64,000 nucleotides of DNA from Streptomyces sp. NBC_00091 (GCF_026343185.1 NZ_JAPEMA010000001.1:3410001-3474000), one strand, 5' to 3'; numbered from the stretch's first letter, positions 27,284 to 37,035 are shown. The notes: generated from the letters alone by a model not told the origin. Numbers and translations are program-made.

Positions 27284-28492
27284 TCAGTCCTCGCGCGGGG
27301 CGCGCGCGGACGGGTCGTGCCAGTGCGGGGCGGGGCGGTGCAGGAACCACTCGCCGAAGCCCAGCGGCCGGGTGCGCGCGGAGCCGGCGGCGGGGACCGC
27401 GTCGTGGAAGAGCCGGTCGGGGCGGGCCCCCAGTTCCTCCAGCAGGTGGAGGGTCTCCTCGAGGAACAGGGCCGGCCCGCTGAGGTAGACGTCCCGCTCC
27501 CGCCACAGGCTCCGGTTGCCGAGCGCGGTCGCCAGCCGGTCGGTGGCCTGGTTGCGGTGCTGCCCGGGGGCGGGCGTGATGTAGGTGACGCCGAGCCAGT
27601 CGCAGGCGGCGGCGTACTCGTCTATCAGGGGCCGGTCGTAGAGGTGCGCGGCGTCCCGGGCGACCACGAAGAGCCGTACGTCCTGATCGGGAGGGTGATC
27701 CACGAGTTCCTCCACCATGGCCCGCACGGGCGCCCAGCCGGTGCCGGCGGCGATGAAGGTGATGGGGCGGTCCTCGCGGCGCAGGGTCAGCCGCCCGCCG
27801 GGGGCGCCGAGCCGCAGCAGCTCGCCGGGCTGGATGTCGCGGACCAGCGCGGTGCTGAGCCGGCCGCCCTCGATACGGCTGACGTGGAGGTCGACGGTGT
27901 GGTCGGGGCGGGGCGCGTTGCCGAGGGAGTACGTGCGCCACGTGGTCGGGACGCGGTCGCTGCTCACGCTCACGTACTGGCCGGGCCGGTAGGGGAGCGG
28001 GGTGCGCGGCGCGAGGGTCAGTACGCCGATGTCCTGCCCGTACTGGAGGTGGCGCACCACCTCGGCGTCCCACCAGGGAGGCTGGGTGCTCGCGTCGGCG
28101 CCGGCGGTCATCGCGTCGGCGATGACCTGGTAGGCCTCGGCCCAGGCCTTCTCGACGGCCGGGGTCCAGGCCTCGCCGGAGGTCTCGGCGAGGGCGGCGA
28201 GCAGGCTGGCGCCGACGGCCGCGTAGTGCTCGGGGCCGACGAGGAACTTGCGGTGGTCGCGCCCGAGGTCGCGTAGATAGGGGACGAGGGTCTCGCTCTC
28301 CAGGTGGCTGACGACATGGGTGAGCGCGGCGAAGAGCCGGTCGCGCTGGCGCTCCATGTCCTCGAAGGAGGCCGGGAAGAGGTCACGGATCCCGGGGTTG
28401 TGCCAGAAGAGGTGGGAGTAGAAGAACTTGACCGCGTGCTCGGCCCGTCTCTCCACCACCGCGAAGCTGCTTTTCAAGATCCTCACATCCAC
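27284..28492 (-). CDS. flavohaemoglobin-like globin/FAD/NAD reductase
   Basis: This is an approximately 402-residue two-part protein. The globin domain (about 10-145) has the proximal-His helix LGRDHRKFLVGPEHY and a distal region FWHNPGIRDLFP. A ferredoxin-reductase-type domain follows, with FAD motif WRTYSLGNAP and NAD motif AAGTGWAPVRAMVEEL, ending in GFGEWFLH. Family members detoxify nitric oxide to nitrate or bind oxygen. The start is uncertain: GTG 28492, GTG 28486 and TTG 28477 are possible. The ATG at 28570 would overlap the promoter of the divergent P450. Confidence 0.88.
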   Translation of the reverse strand: MDVRILKSSFAVVERRAEHAVKFFYSHLFWHNPGIRDLFPASFEDMERQRDRLFAALTHVVSHLESETLVPYLRDLGRDHRKFLVGPEHYAAVGASLLAALAETSGEAWTPAVEKAWAEAYQVIADAMTAGADASTQPPWWDAEVVRHLQYGQDIGVLTLAPRTPLPYRPGQYVSVSSDRVPTTWRTYSLGNAPRPDHTVDLHVSRIEGGRLSTALVRDIQPGELLRLGAPGGRLTLRREDRPITFIAAGTGWAPVRAMVEELVDHPPDQDVRLFVVARDAAHLYDRPLIDEYAAACDWLGVTYITPAPGQHRNQATDRLATALGNRSLWRERDVYLSGPALFLEETLHLLEELGARPDRLFHDAVPAAGSARTRPLGFGEWFLHRPAPHWHDPSARAPRED

Positions 28493-28561
28493 AAAACCGA
28501 AAGTAGGAATGTCGTGGAACCTGACGTCAAGTGATGTCCGATCTGCGGACAGCCGCGACGA

Positions 28562-28584
28562 ACGGGCCATATGGGATGGCCCGT
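28562..28584. promoter_or_regulatory. 9-bp inverted repeat operator candidate, P450/flavohaemoglobin divergent region
   Basis: ACGGGCCAT (28562-28570) and its exact complement ATGGCCCGT (28576-28584) flank five bases. The element lies 25 bases before the P450 start and about 70 before the flavohaemoglobin start, so one dimeric regulator could control both. An 8-base palindrome TGACGTCA is also present at 28523-28530. Confidence 0.45.
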
Positions 28585-28608
28585 GGCGAGCCGGGATACC
28601 GTCGACGG

Positions 28609-29901
28609 GTGCACGATCAGACCCCCGCCGCCCCGGCCGACGCGTCCTGCCCCCAGGGGCCGACCCTCTTCGACTGGGAGTTCGCGACCGATCCCTATCC
28701 GGCCTACGCCTGGCTGCGCGAGCACTCCCCGGTGCACCGCACCAGGCTCCCCAGCGGGGTCGAGGCCTGGCTGGTGACCCGGTACGCCGATGCCCGCCAG
28801 GCCCTCGCCGACCAGCGGCTGAGCAAGAACCCGGCGCACCACGCGGAGCCGGCGCACGCCAAGGGCAAGACCGGGATCCCGGGGGAGCGCAAGGCGGAGC
28901 TGATGACGCACCTGCTGAACATCGACCCGCCGGACCACACCCGGCTGCGGCGGCTGGTGTCGAAGGCCTTCACCCCGCGCCGGGTGGCCGAGTTCACCCC
29001 GCGCGTACAGGAGCTGACCGACCACCTGATCGACAAGATCGTTGAAAATGCAGGGGCCGCGCAGAAGGGGGAGGCGGACCTCATCCACGAGTTCGCCTTT
29101 CCGCTCCCCATCTACGCCATCTGCGAGATGCTCGGCGTACCGCGCGAGGACCAGGACGACTTCCGCGACTGGGCCGGGATGATGATCCGCCACGGCGGCG
29201 GACCGCGGGGCGGGGTCGCCCGCTCCGTGAAGCAGATGCGCACCTATCTCGGGGAACTGATCCACCGCAAGCGGGACGATCTGGGCAATGACCTCATCTC
29301 CGACCTGATCCGGGCGAGCGACCACGGAGACCACCTGACGGAGGCCGAGGCCACGGCGATGGCCTTCATCCTGCTCTTCGCGGGCTTCGAGACGACCGTG
29401 AACCTCATCGGCAACGGCATCCACTCCCTCTTCATGAACCCCGGCCAGCGCGAGCGCCTCCAGGCCTCCCTCGCGGCCGGGGAGAGCGGCCTGCTGGAGA
29501 CCGGCGTCGAGGAACTGCTGCGCTACGACGGCCCCGTGGAGCTGGCCACCTGGCGGTTCGCCACCCGGCCGCTGACCCTCGGCGGGAAGGACATCGCGGC
29601 CGGGGACCCGGTCCTCGTGGTCCTGGCGGCGGCCGACCGCGATCCCGCGCGGTTCGACGGCCCGGACACCCTGGACCTCTCCCGGAGTGACAATCAGCAC
29701 CTCGGATACGGGCACGGAATCCACTACTGCCTCGGAGCCCCGCTCGCCCGGCTCGAAGGGCAGACGGCGCTCGGAACTTTGCTGAAGCGTCTGCCGGATC
29801 TGGAACTTGCGATTCCCCCCGCGGACCTGCGCTGGCGCGGCGGACTCATCATGCGGGGCCTGCGCACCCTCCCCGTCCGCTTCACACCCCCAAACGTTTA
29901 G
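28609..29901 (+). CDS. cytochrome P450 (CYP107-like class)
   Basis: This is a 430-residue soluble haem monooxygenase from GTG 28609 (the frame is open from 28531; the ribosome site is weak). The I-helix is LLFAGFETTVNL with the acid-Thr pair. The K-helix ExxR is VEELLRYDGP. The haem loop is LGYGHGIHYCLGAPLAR, with the ligand Cys and Leu where Phe is usual. Order and length fit bacterial class I P450s. No ferredoxin gene is adjacent, so electrons must come from elsewhere. The substrate is unknown. It is divergent from the flavohaemoglobin-like gene. Confidence 0.94.
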   Translation: MHDQTPAAPADASCPQGPTLFDWEFATDPYPAYAWLREHSPVHRTRLPSGVEAWLVTRYADARQALADQRLSKNPAHHAEPAHAKGKTGIPGERKAELMTHLLNIDPPDHTRLRRLVSKAFTPRRVAEFTPRVQELTDHLIDKIVENAGAAQKGEADLIHEFAFPLPIYAICEMLGVPREDQDDFRDWAGMMIRHGGGPRGGVARSVKQMRTYLGELIHRKRDDLGNDLISDLIRASDHGDHLTEAEATAMAFILLFAGFETTVNLIGNGIHSLFMNPGQRERLQASLAAGESGLLETGVEELLRYDGPVELATWRFATRPLTLGGKDIAAGDPVLVVLAAADRDPARFDGPDTLDLSRSDNQHLGYGHGIHYCLGAPLARLEGQTALGTLLKRLPDLELAIPPADLRWRGGLIMRGLRTLPVRFTPPNV

Positions 29902-29929
29902 GAGCGCCGAGCGGGGCACGAGCGGAGCC

Positions 29930-29950
29930 GGACTGACCGGAAGTCAGTCC
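29930..29950. terminator. hairpin after P450 gene
   Basis: A perfect 8-bp stem, GGACTGAC/GTCAGTCC, with loop CGGAA lies 28 bases after the P450 stop. Confidence 0.6.
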
Positions 29951-29960
29951 ACCGCCGAAC

Positions 29961-29990
29961 TTGTGACATCCGTTCGAAGGCGGCTAGGTT
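29961..29990 (+). promoter_or_regulatory. vegetative-type promoter of the first rpf gene
   Basis: TTGTGA at 29961-29966 and TAGGTT at 29985-29990 are separated by 18 bases, matching the Streptomyces HrdB consensus (TTGAC / TAGRRT). The start codon is 40 bases further on. Confidence 0.5.
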
Positions 29991-30029
29991 CTCCCGTTAC
30001 CCCGCCGTTATACGAAAGGTGCAGTCTTC

Positions 30030-31118
30030 ATGCTTCCCGGGAACGGCCGCCACAGACGCCCCCGCCAGGTACCCGCGATCGTCGTCACCGCAGGAGTGAC
30101 CGGCTCCGCGCTGGCCCTGCCGCTGCTCGCCGCCACCGGCGCGAACGCGGCCGACACCGCCACGTGGGACAAGGTCGCCGACTGCGAGAGCGGCGGCACC
30201 TGGAGCGCCAACTCCGGCAGCGGTGCTTACGGCGGACTGCAGTTCACCCTGGAGCAGTGGAAGAACGCGGGCGGGCTCGCCTACGCGGAGCGCCCGGACC
30301 TCGCCAGCCGTTCCCAGCAGATCGCCGTCGCCGAGCGGGTGCTGGAATCCCAGGGCCCCCAGGCGTGGCCGCTGTGCTCCGCCTCGGCCGGGCTGGCCCA
30401 GAAGGGCCCGAAGCCCGACGTGGACCCGGGTGACAACAAGAACCCCGGGCCCGTCGCGCCCACCCCGTCCCGGCCGGACGGCTCGGTGCCCGTCACCGGC
30501 AAGGGCAAGCCCTCCACGGACTTCGGGGCCCCGACCCCGAAGCCGAACGAGCCGTCCACCGGCCCGAGCGGGCTGCCGGACTACCCGCTGGGCCCCTCCA
30601 GCGGACTGCCCGTCATGCCCGAGCCGGACTTCACGGTGACGCCCACCACGCCCACCACGCCCACGCCCACCGACCCGGCCCTGCCGCCGACCACCCCGCC
30701 GGTCGCCCCGACCGTCCCGGGCACCCCGGGCACCCCGACCACCCCGGGCACCCCCAGCACCCCGGGTGCCCCGGCCACCCCCACCACCCCGGCGGACCCG
30801 ACGGCCCCGGTCACCCCCGGCGTGACCCCCTCCGCCCCCGCCACCCCCGGCGCGCCCTCGGGCACCCCGTCCGCCACGGCGGCCGACGGTGCGGGCAAGC
30901 ACCGCGGTCCGGCCGCCATCGAGGTGCCCGCGGCCCCTGGCACGGCGTCAGCCGCCACGGGGTACACCGTGAAGCCGGGCGACAGCCTCGCGGCCATCGC
31001 GGACGCCAACGGCCTCAAGGGCGGCTGGGGCGCCCTCTACAAGGCCAACGAGCAGGTCATCGGCCAGGACGCGGACCTCATCAAGCCGGGCCAGAACCTG
31101 GATCTAACCAAGAAATAG
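30030..31118 (+). CDS. resuscitation-promoting factor with Pro/Thr linker and LysM
   Basis: This is a 362-residue secreted muralytic enzyme that cleaves peptidoglycan during spore germination. A signal peptide (about 1-42) is followed by the Rpf lysozyme-like domain (TWDKVADCESGGTWSANSGS, about 45-120) with the catalytic Glu in DCESGG and Cys at PLCSAS. A long linker of Thr-Pro-Gly repeats (about 205-275) and a C-terminal LysM domain (YTVKPGDSLAAIADANGLKG) follow. ATG 30030 has GAAAGGT upstream. Unlike the next rpf gene, no ydaO riboswitch precedes it, so the pair are probably controlled differently. Confidence 0.94.
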   Translation: MLPGNGRHRRPRQVPAIVVTAGVTGSALALPLLAATGANAADTATWDKVADCESGGTWSANSGSGAYGGLQFTLEQWKNAGGLAYAERPDLASRSQQIAVAERVLESQGPQAWPLCSASAGLAQKGPKPDVDPGDNKNPGPVAPTPSRPDGSVPVTGKGKPSTDFGAPTPKPNEPSTGPSGLPDYPLGPSSGLPVMPEPDFTVTPTTPTTPTPTDPALPPTTPPVAPTVPGTPGTPTTPGTPSTPGAPATPTTPADPTAPVTPGVTPSAPATPGAPSGTPSATAADGAGKHRGPAAIEVPAAPGTASAATGYTVKPGDSLAAIADANGLKGGWGALYKANEQVIGQDADLIKPGQNLDLTKK

Positions 31119-31351
31119 GGGTAGTTCGGACACCCATAAAGGGCTGAATGTCCGTTATCGGTAAATGAGACATGCGTCTCTTCCGGTCAACTGGCGTGTC
31201 TGGTTCCGGAACTTCCGCAAACCCCGTTCTCACCTGCGCAAACGCGCCTTTGAGGAATGCAAGTAGGCCGGTTTCTCCCTGATGATGCGCGTTGAACATC
31301 GGGGAGAGACCTGTCTACCTTCTGAATCGCTCGCCACCGCGAGCTCCTTCG
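31119..31351 (+). other. intergenic segment upstream of riboswitch
   Basis: A small hairpin (CGGACA 31127-31132 with TGTCCG 31149-31154) follows the first rpf gene and may end its transcript. The rest is relatively AT-rich and should contain the promoter of the riboswitch-controlled transcript. No coding ORF is seen. Confidence 0.4.
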
Positions 31352-31549
31352 ACCGCATCGCCGAATCCTGCCGGCGGACGGAGGGAACAGTCGTCGCGCA
31401 AGCGCCGAAGGCAGGAGCGGGGGAACCAAGGTAGGCGCCGGGAAAGGCCGTTGAAAGACGGCCGCGTACCGGCTTGGGGTTAAGCCACGCGCCAGTCGCG
31501 TGACCGGGCACTCATCCGTCCGAACCCGACAGCTCACCTCGAAGGCGTC
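31352..31549 (+). promoter_or_regulatory. cyclic di-AMP (ydaO/yuaA) riboswitch
   Basis: The RNA upstream of rpfA has the conserved blocks of RF00379 in order. CCGAATCCTGCC is near 31361 and GGACGGAGG follows. Then come GGGGGAACCAA (31419-31429), TTGGGGTTAA (31474-31483) and, near the 3' end, GACCGGGCAC and CCGAACCCGACAGCTCACC (31520-31538). It ends 15 bases before the ATG. In actinobacteria this riboswitch commonly precedes rpf and other wall-hydrolase genes, and binding of c-di-AMP turns expression off. The limits are approximate. Confidence 0.93.
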
Positions 31550-31564
31550 GGTGAGGAGAACTCC

Positions 31565-32290
31565 ATGCTGCTTTCCGGCAAGGGCAAGCACCGTCGCGGC
31601 TCCAAGGCCGTCCGCATCGTCACGCTCGCCGGCGTCGCCGGTGTCGCCGTCGCGGCCCCGCTGATGGCCGCGGGCACCGCCAGCGCCGCCACGGCGTCCG
31701 AGTGGGAAAAGGTCGCCTCCTGCGAGTCCGGTGGCAACTGGTCCATCAACACCGGCAACGGCTACTACGGCGGCCTGCAGTTCTCGTCCTCCACGTGGGC
31801 CGCGTACGGCGGCAAGGCGTACGCCTCGCAGGCCAACCAGGCCACCAAGGGCCAGCAGATAGCCATCGCCGAGAAGGTCCTCAAGGGCCAGGGCAAGGGC
31901 GCCTGGCCGCACTGCGGCGTCGGCCTGTCCAACTCCTCGTACAACGGCGGCGGCTCGACCACCACCCCGGCCAAGCCGAAGCCCGAGACCAAGCCGGCCA
32001 AGCCCGCCCCGGCGAAGCCCGAGGCCGCCAAGCCCGCGAAGCCGGCCACCCCGAAGGTGGAGAACAAGGCCACCAAGGCCCCCTCCCCGGTGACCAAGCC
32101 GCAGACCCCGAAGACCGAGGCCCCGAAGACCGGCAACGGCTCCTACGTGGTCAAGGAGGGCGACACCCTGGGCACCATCGCCGAGGCGAACGGCGTCAAG
32201 GGCGGCTGGGAGAAGCTCTTCGAGCTGAACAAGGACGTCGTCTCCGACGCCGACCTGATCTTCCCGGGCCAGAAGCTGAAGCTCAGCTGA
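31565..32290 (+). CDS. rpfA: resuscitation-promoting factor RpfA-type, Rpf + LysM
   Basis: This is a 241-residue secreted enzyme. The signal peptide ends near ASAATAS. The Rpf catalytic domain is about residues 42-120 (EWEKVASCESGGNWSINTGN, catalytic Glu in SCESGG, second Cys at PHCGVG). A Lys/Pro/Ala linker (KPKPETKPAKPAPAK type) and a C-terminal LysM (YVVKEGDTLGTIAEANGVKG) follow. ATG 31565 has GGTGAGGAG upstream. The c-di-AMP riboswitch in the leader links expression to wall stress or dormancy. It is similar to but shorter than the preceding Rpf; the pair probably arose by duplication. Confidence 0.95.
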   Translation: MLLSGKGKHRRGSKAVRIVTLAGVAGVAVAAPLMAAGTASAATASEWEKVASCESGGNWSINTGNGYYGGLQFSSSTWAAYGGKAYASQANQATKGQQIAIAEKVLKGQGKGAWPHCGVGLSNSSYNGGGSTTTPAKPKPETKPAKPAPAKPEAAKPAKPATPKVENKATKAPSPVTKPQTPKTEAPKTGNGSYVVKEGDTLGTIAEANGVKGGWEKLFELNKDVVSDADLIFPGQKLKLS

Positions 32291-32316
32291 ATCCCGGCGT
32301 AACACTCGCAGCACCC

Positions 32317-32355
32317 CCGCCGCCCGGCGCGTGGACTCCACGCGCCGGGCGGCGG
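32317..32355. terminator. terminator after rpfA
   Basis: A near-perfect inverted repeat of about 17-18 bp (CCGCCGCCCGGCGCGTGG with its complement) has a three-base loop and lies 27 bases after the stop. Confidence 0.85.
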
Positions 32356-32505
32356 CATGTCGTCCGGGAACACCCGCCCTTCGGGGCCGGACCGCCCGCA
32401 CAGCTCGCGGAATCAAGGGTCCTATGTCCCGGAAGACGGGTATTCAGCCCCTTTTTCGTCCCAGGACCCGGGCGGTCGGCCGGTCGAGTGCCCGGAGCCG
32501 GTTAG

Positions 32506-33861
<1,356 letters not shown>

Positions 33862-33884
33862 CACCCCCCGGGGCTTAGCCTCCG

Positions 33885-33925
33885 TACGTCCCCGCACTCG
33901 GTCCCGTACCGTGTGCGGGGACGTA
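33885..33925. terminator. nested hairpin after enolase
   Basis: A perfect 13-bp stem, TACGTCCCCGCAC with its complement, encloses a small CGGT/ACCG stem. It lies between the eno stop and the divIC start. It may be a partial terminator or a processing site that lowers downstream expression. Confidence 0.75.
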
Positions 33926-33957
33926 TTGCGTAGTGCGCGCGCAGGGGAGGCGGGGCC

Positions 33958-34446
33958 ATGGCCGGGAACCGGGACCGGTTCTCCACCTTCTCGACGGCGA
34001 CCCGGCTCAAACAGCTCGGCGAGCGGACCGCGGCCCACGTCTACCGGTCCCAGTCCCGCCGGCACATCCGCCGCAGCCGGCTCACCGGCCGGGCGGCACT
34101 GCTGGTGCTCGTCCTCTGTACGCTGGTCGTCGCCCTCGCGTATCCGATGCGCCAGTACGTCTCCCAGCGCTCGGAGATCGTGGACCAGCAGCGGGCCGCC
34201 GACGACGCGCGCAAGCGCCTCGAACAGCTCCGGGACGAGAAGGCCCGCTGGCAGGACCCCGCCTACGCGGAGCAGCAGGCGCGCAGGCACCTGCACTTCC
34301 TGCGCCCGGGGGAGATCGGCTACATCATGACCGACCCCGGGGCCGCGGCCCCGGAGCACCGCCGCGGCGGGCAGGACGGCTCGGACCGCCCCTGGTACTC
34401 CAACGTCTGGGACGGCGTCGACAAGGCCGACCGCCCCGGCGACTGA
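33958..34446 (+). CDS. divIC: septum formation initiator family protein (DivIC/FtsB-like)
   Basis: This is a 162-residue bitopic membrane protein of the divisome. A basic cytoplasmic N-terminus (1-45), one transmembrane helix (GRAALLVLVLCTLVVALAYP, about 46-65) and an extracytoplasmic coiled coil (YVSQRSEIVDQQRAADDARK) are followed by the conserved DPAYAEQQARRHLHFLRPGE motif of the family. In Streptomyces DivIC is needed for efficient septation of sporulating hyphae. ATG 33958 follows GGGGAGGCGGGG. The conserved position after eno supports the call. Confidence 0.94.
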   Translation: MAGNRDRFSTFSTATRLKQLGERTAAHVYRSQSRRHIRRSRLTGRAALLVLVLCTLVVALAYPMRQYVSQRSEIVDQQRAADDARKRLEQLRDEKARWQDPAYAEQQARRHLHFLRPGEIGYIMTDPGAAAPEHRRGGQDGSDRPWYSNVWDGVDKADRPGD

Positions 34447-34489
34447 CCCACCCATCACGTACGACCGAACGAAGAGACTTCCTCCAGGC

Positions 34490-35029
34490 ATGCAGACGCC
34501 CCCGCCCCAGACCGACCGGACCGAGCCGACCGACGCGGACATCGAGGCGTTCGAGCAGCAGCTCGGCCGCCCGCCGCGCGGGCTGCGCGCCATCGCGCAC
34601 CGCTGCCCCTGCGGCCAGCCGGACGTCGTCGAGACCGCCCCCCGGCTGCCCGACGGCACCCCATTCCCCACGCTGTACTACCTGACGTGCCCGCGCGCGG
34701 CCTCCGCGATCGGCACCCTGGAGGCCAACGGCGTGATGAAGGAGATGCAGGCCCGGCTCGCCGAGGACCCGGAACTCGCCGCCGCGTACCAGAAGGCGCA
34801 CGAGGACTACATCCAGCGCCGCGACGCCATCGAGGTGCTCCAGGGCTTCCCGAGCGCCGGCGGCATGCCGGACCGGGTCAAGTGCCTGCACGTGCTGGTG
34901 GGCCACTCGCTGGCCGCCGGCCCCGGGGTGAACCCCTTCGGCGACGAGGCCCTGGCGATGCTGCCGGAGTGGTGGGCCAAGGGCGCCTGCGTCACCCCGT
35001 GCGGGGAGAAGACGGAGTCCGAGGCGTGA
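34490..35029 (+). CDS. DUF501 family protein
   Basis: This is a 179-residue soluble protein found between divIC and ppx in most actinobacteria. Conserved features include FEQQLGRPPRGLRAIAHRC, the Cys pair RCPCGQPDVVET, PTLYYLTCPRAASAIGTLEA, KCLHVLVGHSLAAGPGVNPF and the C-terminal CVTPC. The several cysteines and the His could bind metal. The function is unknown, although its genomic link with enolase, division and exopolyphosphatase genes is strong. The stop overlaps the GTG of ppx. Confidence 0.95.
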   Translation: MQTPPPQTDRTEPTDADIEAFEQQLGRPPRGLRAIAHRCPCGQPDVVETAPRLPDGTPFPTLYYLTCPRAASAIGTLEANGVMKEMQARLAEDPELAAAYQKAHEDYIQRRDAIEVLQGFPSAGGMPDRVKCLHVLVGHSLAAGPGVNPFGDEALAMLPEWWAKGACVTPCGEKTESEA

Positions 35030-35991
35030 CCCGGGTCGCGGGCATCGACTGCGGCACGAACTCCATCCGGCTCCTCGTCGCCGACTGCACTGCGTCCGAC
35101 AGCGCCTCCGGCGCGGGGCCCACCGGGGAACTGACCGAGCTCGACCGCCGGATGATCATCGTCCGGCTCGGCCAGGGCGTGGACAAGACCGGCCGGCTGG
35201 CCCCCGAGGCCCTGGAGCGCACCTTCGCGGCCTGCCGCGAGTACGCCGCGGTGATCAAGGAGTTCGGCGCCGAGCGCGTGCGGTTCGTGGCCACCTCGGC
35301 CTCGCGCGACGCCGAGAACCGCGACGAGTTCGTCCAGGGCGTCATGGACATCCTGGGCGTCGAGCCCGAGGTGATCTCCGGGGACCAGGAGGCGGAGTTC
35401 TCCTTCACCGGCGCCACGAAGGAACTGACCGGCACCGACCACCTGGAGAAGCCGTTCCTCGTCGTCGACATCGGCGGTGGCTCGACCGAGTTCGTCCTCG
35501 GGGAGGACCACGTACGGGCCGCCCGCTCGGTCGACGTCGGCTGCGTCCGCATGACCGAACGCCACCTGGTGGTGGACGGCGAGGTCACCGACCCGCCGAC
35601 CGCGGCCCAGATCGCCGCCATGCGCGCCGACATCGAGGCCGCCCTGGACCTGGCCGCCGAGACGGTCCCGCTGGGCGAGGCCCGCACCCTGGTGGGCCTC
35701 GCGGGCTCGGTGACCACGGTCGCCGCGATCGCCCTCGGCCTGGCCGAGTACGACTGGTCGGCGATCCACCACTCCCGGATCTCCTACGAGCAGGTCCGCG
35801 AGATCAGCGACCGCATGCTGACCTCCACCCACGCCGAACGCGCCGCCATCCCGGTCATGCACCCGGGCCGGGTCGACGTGATCGGCGCGGGCGCTCTGGT
35901 GTTGCTCGCGATCATGGAGCGCATCGGAGCCTCCGAGGTCGTCGTCTCCGAACACGACATCCTCGACGGCATCGCCTGGTCCGCGGCCTGA
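35026..35991 (+). CDS. ppx: exopolyphosphatase / pppGpp phosphohydrolase family (Ppx/GppA)
   Basis: This is a 321-residue protein of the ASKHA fold. The first phosphate loop is VAGIDCGTNSIRLLVAD, the second FLVVDIGGGSTEFVLG. The catalytic Glu region is SGDQEAEFSFTGA, and the adenosine-type motif is LVGLAGSVTTVAAI. The short length without a C-terminal HD domain matches the actinobacterial type (Ppx1-like). It may degrade short polyphosphate or pppGpp. The GTG start overlaps the DUF501 stop, and a strong terminator follows at once. Confidence 0.95.
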   Translation: MTRVAGIDCGTNSIRLLVADCTASDSASGAGPTGELTELDRRMIIVRLGQGVDKTGRLAPEALERTFAACREYAAVIKEFGAERVRFVATSASRDAENRDEFVQGVMDILGVEPEVISGDQEAEFSFTGATKELTGTDHLEKPFLVVDIGGGSTEFVLGEDHVRAARSVDVGCVRMTERHLVVDGEVTDPPTAAQIAAMRADIEAALDLAAETVPLGEARTLVGLAGSVTTVAAIALGLAEYDWSAIHHSRISYEQVREISDRMLTSTHAERAAIPVMHPGRVDVIGAGALVLLAIMERIGASEVVVSEHDILDGIAWSAA

Positions 35992-35997
35992 GACGAG

Positions 35998-36030
35998 GAC
36001 AGGCTCCCGGCGGTGCGCCGGGAGCCTGTC
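35998..36030. terminator. terminator of the eno-divIC-DUF501-ppx unit
   Basis: A perfect 14-bp stem GACAGGCTCCCGGC with its complement and a GGTGC loop starts six bases after the ppx stop and is followed by TCTTGT. It also marks the left edge of the accessory block. Confidence 0.9.
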
Positions 36031-36042
36031 TCTTGTGGCCGG

Positions 36043-36465
36043 TCACAGCAGGCCGACACGGGTATCCGCTCGGTAGCCGACGGTGCCGGTGAGCAGGCGG
36101 TCCGGCCGGGGTGCCAGCAGGTACGGGTCAAGGCACACGCCGATGTGCGCCCTGCATGTCGCCTGAGTGCGTACCGCCCAGTCGCGCGGCGGTCTGGGAA
36201 GGCGCAGGAGGGTGTCGCGGTGCCCGTAGTCCAGGGCCCACGTTCCCCTCACGTAGTAGAGGACGTGCGCGGTGCGGGGATACGCATCCCCTGCGCGCAG
36301 CCCCAGGCCATAGGCGATCCCGTACAGGTAGCGCTCGCCTTGGTGCGCCTGGGGGTGCCCGAGCATCACGTGGGGGTTGCCGTTGTCCCCTGTGCGGTAG
36401 ACGGCGCGTACCTCGCGCAGGAACTCGGGACCGGGTGTGAGAGCCCGGGGCAGGATGACGCTCAC
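36043..36465 (-). CDS. hypothetical protein coupled to ATP-binding protein gene
   Basis: This is a 140-residue protein. The GTG at 36465 overlaps the stop of the upstream ATP-binding gene (GTGA), so the long open frame above it is not used. It begins VSVILPRALTPGPEFLREVR and contains NPHVMLGHPQAHQGERYLYG and a C-terminal CRAHIGVCLDPYLLAPRPD. No membrane helix is visible. I do not recognise the family. Context suggests an accessory protein of the XRE/ATP-binding/DUF397 regulatory set. Confidence 0.6.
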   Translation of the reverse strand: MSVILPRALTPGPEFLREVRAVYRTGDNGNPHVMLGHPQAHQGERYLYGIAYGLGLRAGDAYPRTAHVLYYVRGTWALDYGHRDTLLRLPRPPRDWAVRTQATCRAHIGVCLDPYLLAPRPDRLLTGTVGYRADTRVGLL

Positions 36466-36911
36466 TCCGTCACCTGCCACCGCAGCTCGGCCCAGACAGA
36501 TTTGCCCATTGGGCGGTCGTCGACGCCCCAGTCGTGGGCGAGGGCATCGACGTTGAAGAGTCCGCGCCCCCGTTGCCGTTCCGCGCTTTCCGGCTTGCGG
36601 CGGGGACGGCGGCGGCACGGGTCCTGCACCTTGATGCGGACCAGGCCGGGGGCGGCAGCGAGGACGACGCGGAGGGAATCGCCCGGTTCGGTGCCGTAGC
36701 GCACGGCGTTGGTCACCAGCTCGGAGACGACGAGGACCACGTCATTCAGGCGTTCTTCGGGTACGTCGGGGACTCCGTGGGTGACGAACTCGTGTGCCCA
36801 GGATCGCGCGGCGTGCACCAACTCGGGCGAGCTGTCCATGAGGAATTGCGGAGGCGGCCCGATGGGCGGGCAGAGCAGCAGATTCAGTCCCTGTGGGCGC
36901 ACGGGCACCAT
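36462..36911 (-). CDS. ATP-binding protein, anti-sigma-factor kinase-like (HATPase_c_2)
   Basis: This is a 149-residue protein of the RsbW/SpoIIAB-like GHKL group common in Streptomyces. The N-box is VVLVVSELVTNAVRYGTEP, preceded by SPELVHAARSWAHEF. The G1 and G2 region is represented by RIKVQDPCRRRPRRKPES and RGRGLFNVDALAHDWGVDD. ATG 36911 follows GGAAGGGGA at good spacing, and a TTG upstream is unlikely. Such proteins are usually found beside an XRE regulator and DUF397 genes, as here, and are implicated in developmental control. The partner sigma factor is unknown. Confidence 0.9.
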   Translation of the reverse strand: MVPVRPQGLNLLLCPPIGPPPQFLMDSSPELVHAARSWAHEFVTHGVPDVPEERLNDVVLVVSELVTNAVRYGTEPGDSLRVVLAAAPGLVRIKVQDPCRRRPRRKPESAERQRGRGLFNVDALAHDWGVDDRPMGKSVWAELRWQVTE

Positions 36912-37035
36912 GCGATCCCCTTCCAAGGCATGCCGCAGCAGCGCGAAATGTCATCGCGCCAGCGGGAACGGTCCCGATCTCGTGACGCCAGGTTGCCCCT
37001 TCAGTGCACCGCGCCGCAAGGCTAGCTGATGTAAA

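Noticed and set aside
28523..28530. TGACGTCA as an NsrR-type nitric-oxide operator for the flavohaemoglobin gene
   Set aside because: It is too short and does not match the longer 11-1-11 NsrR site known in Streptomyces.
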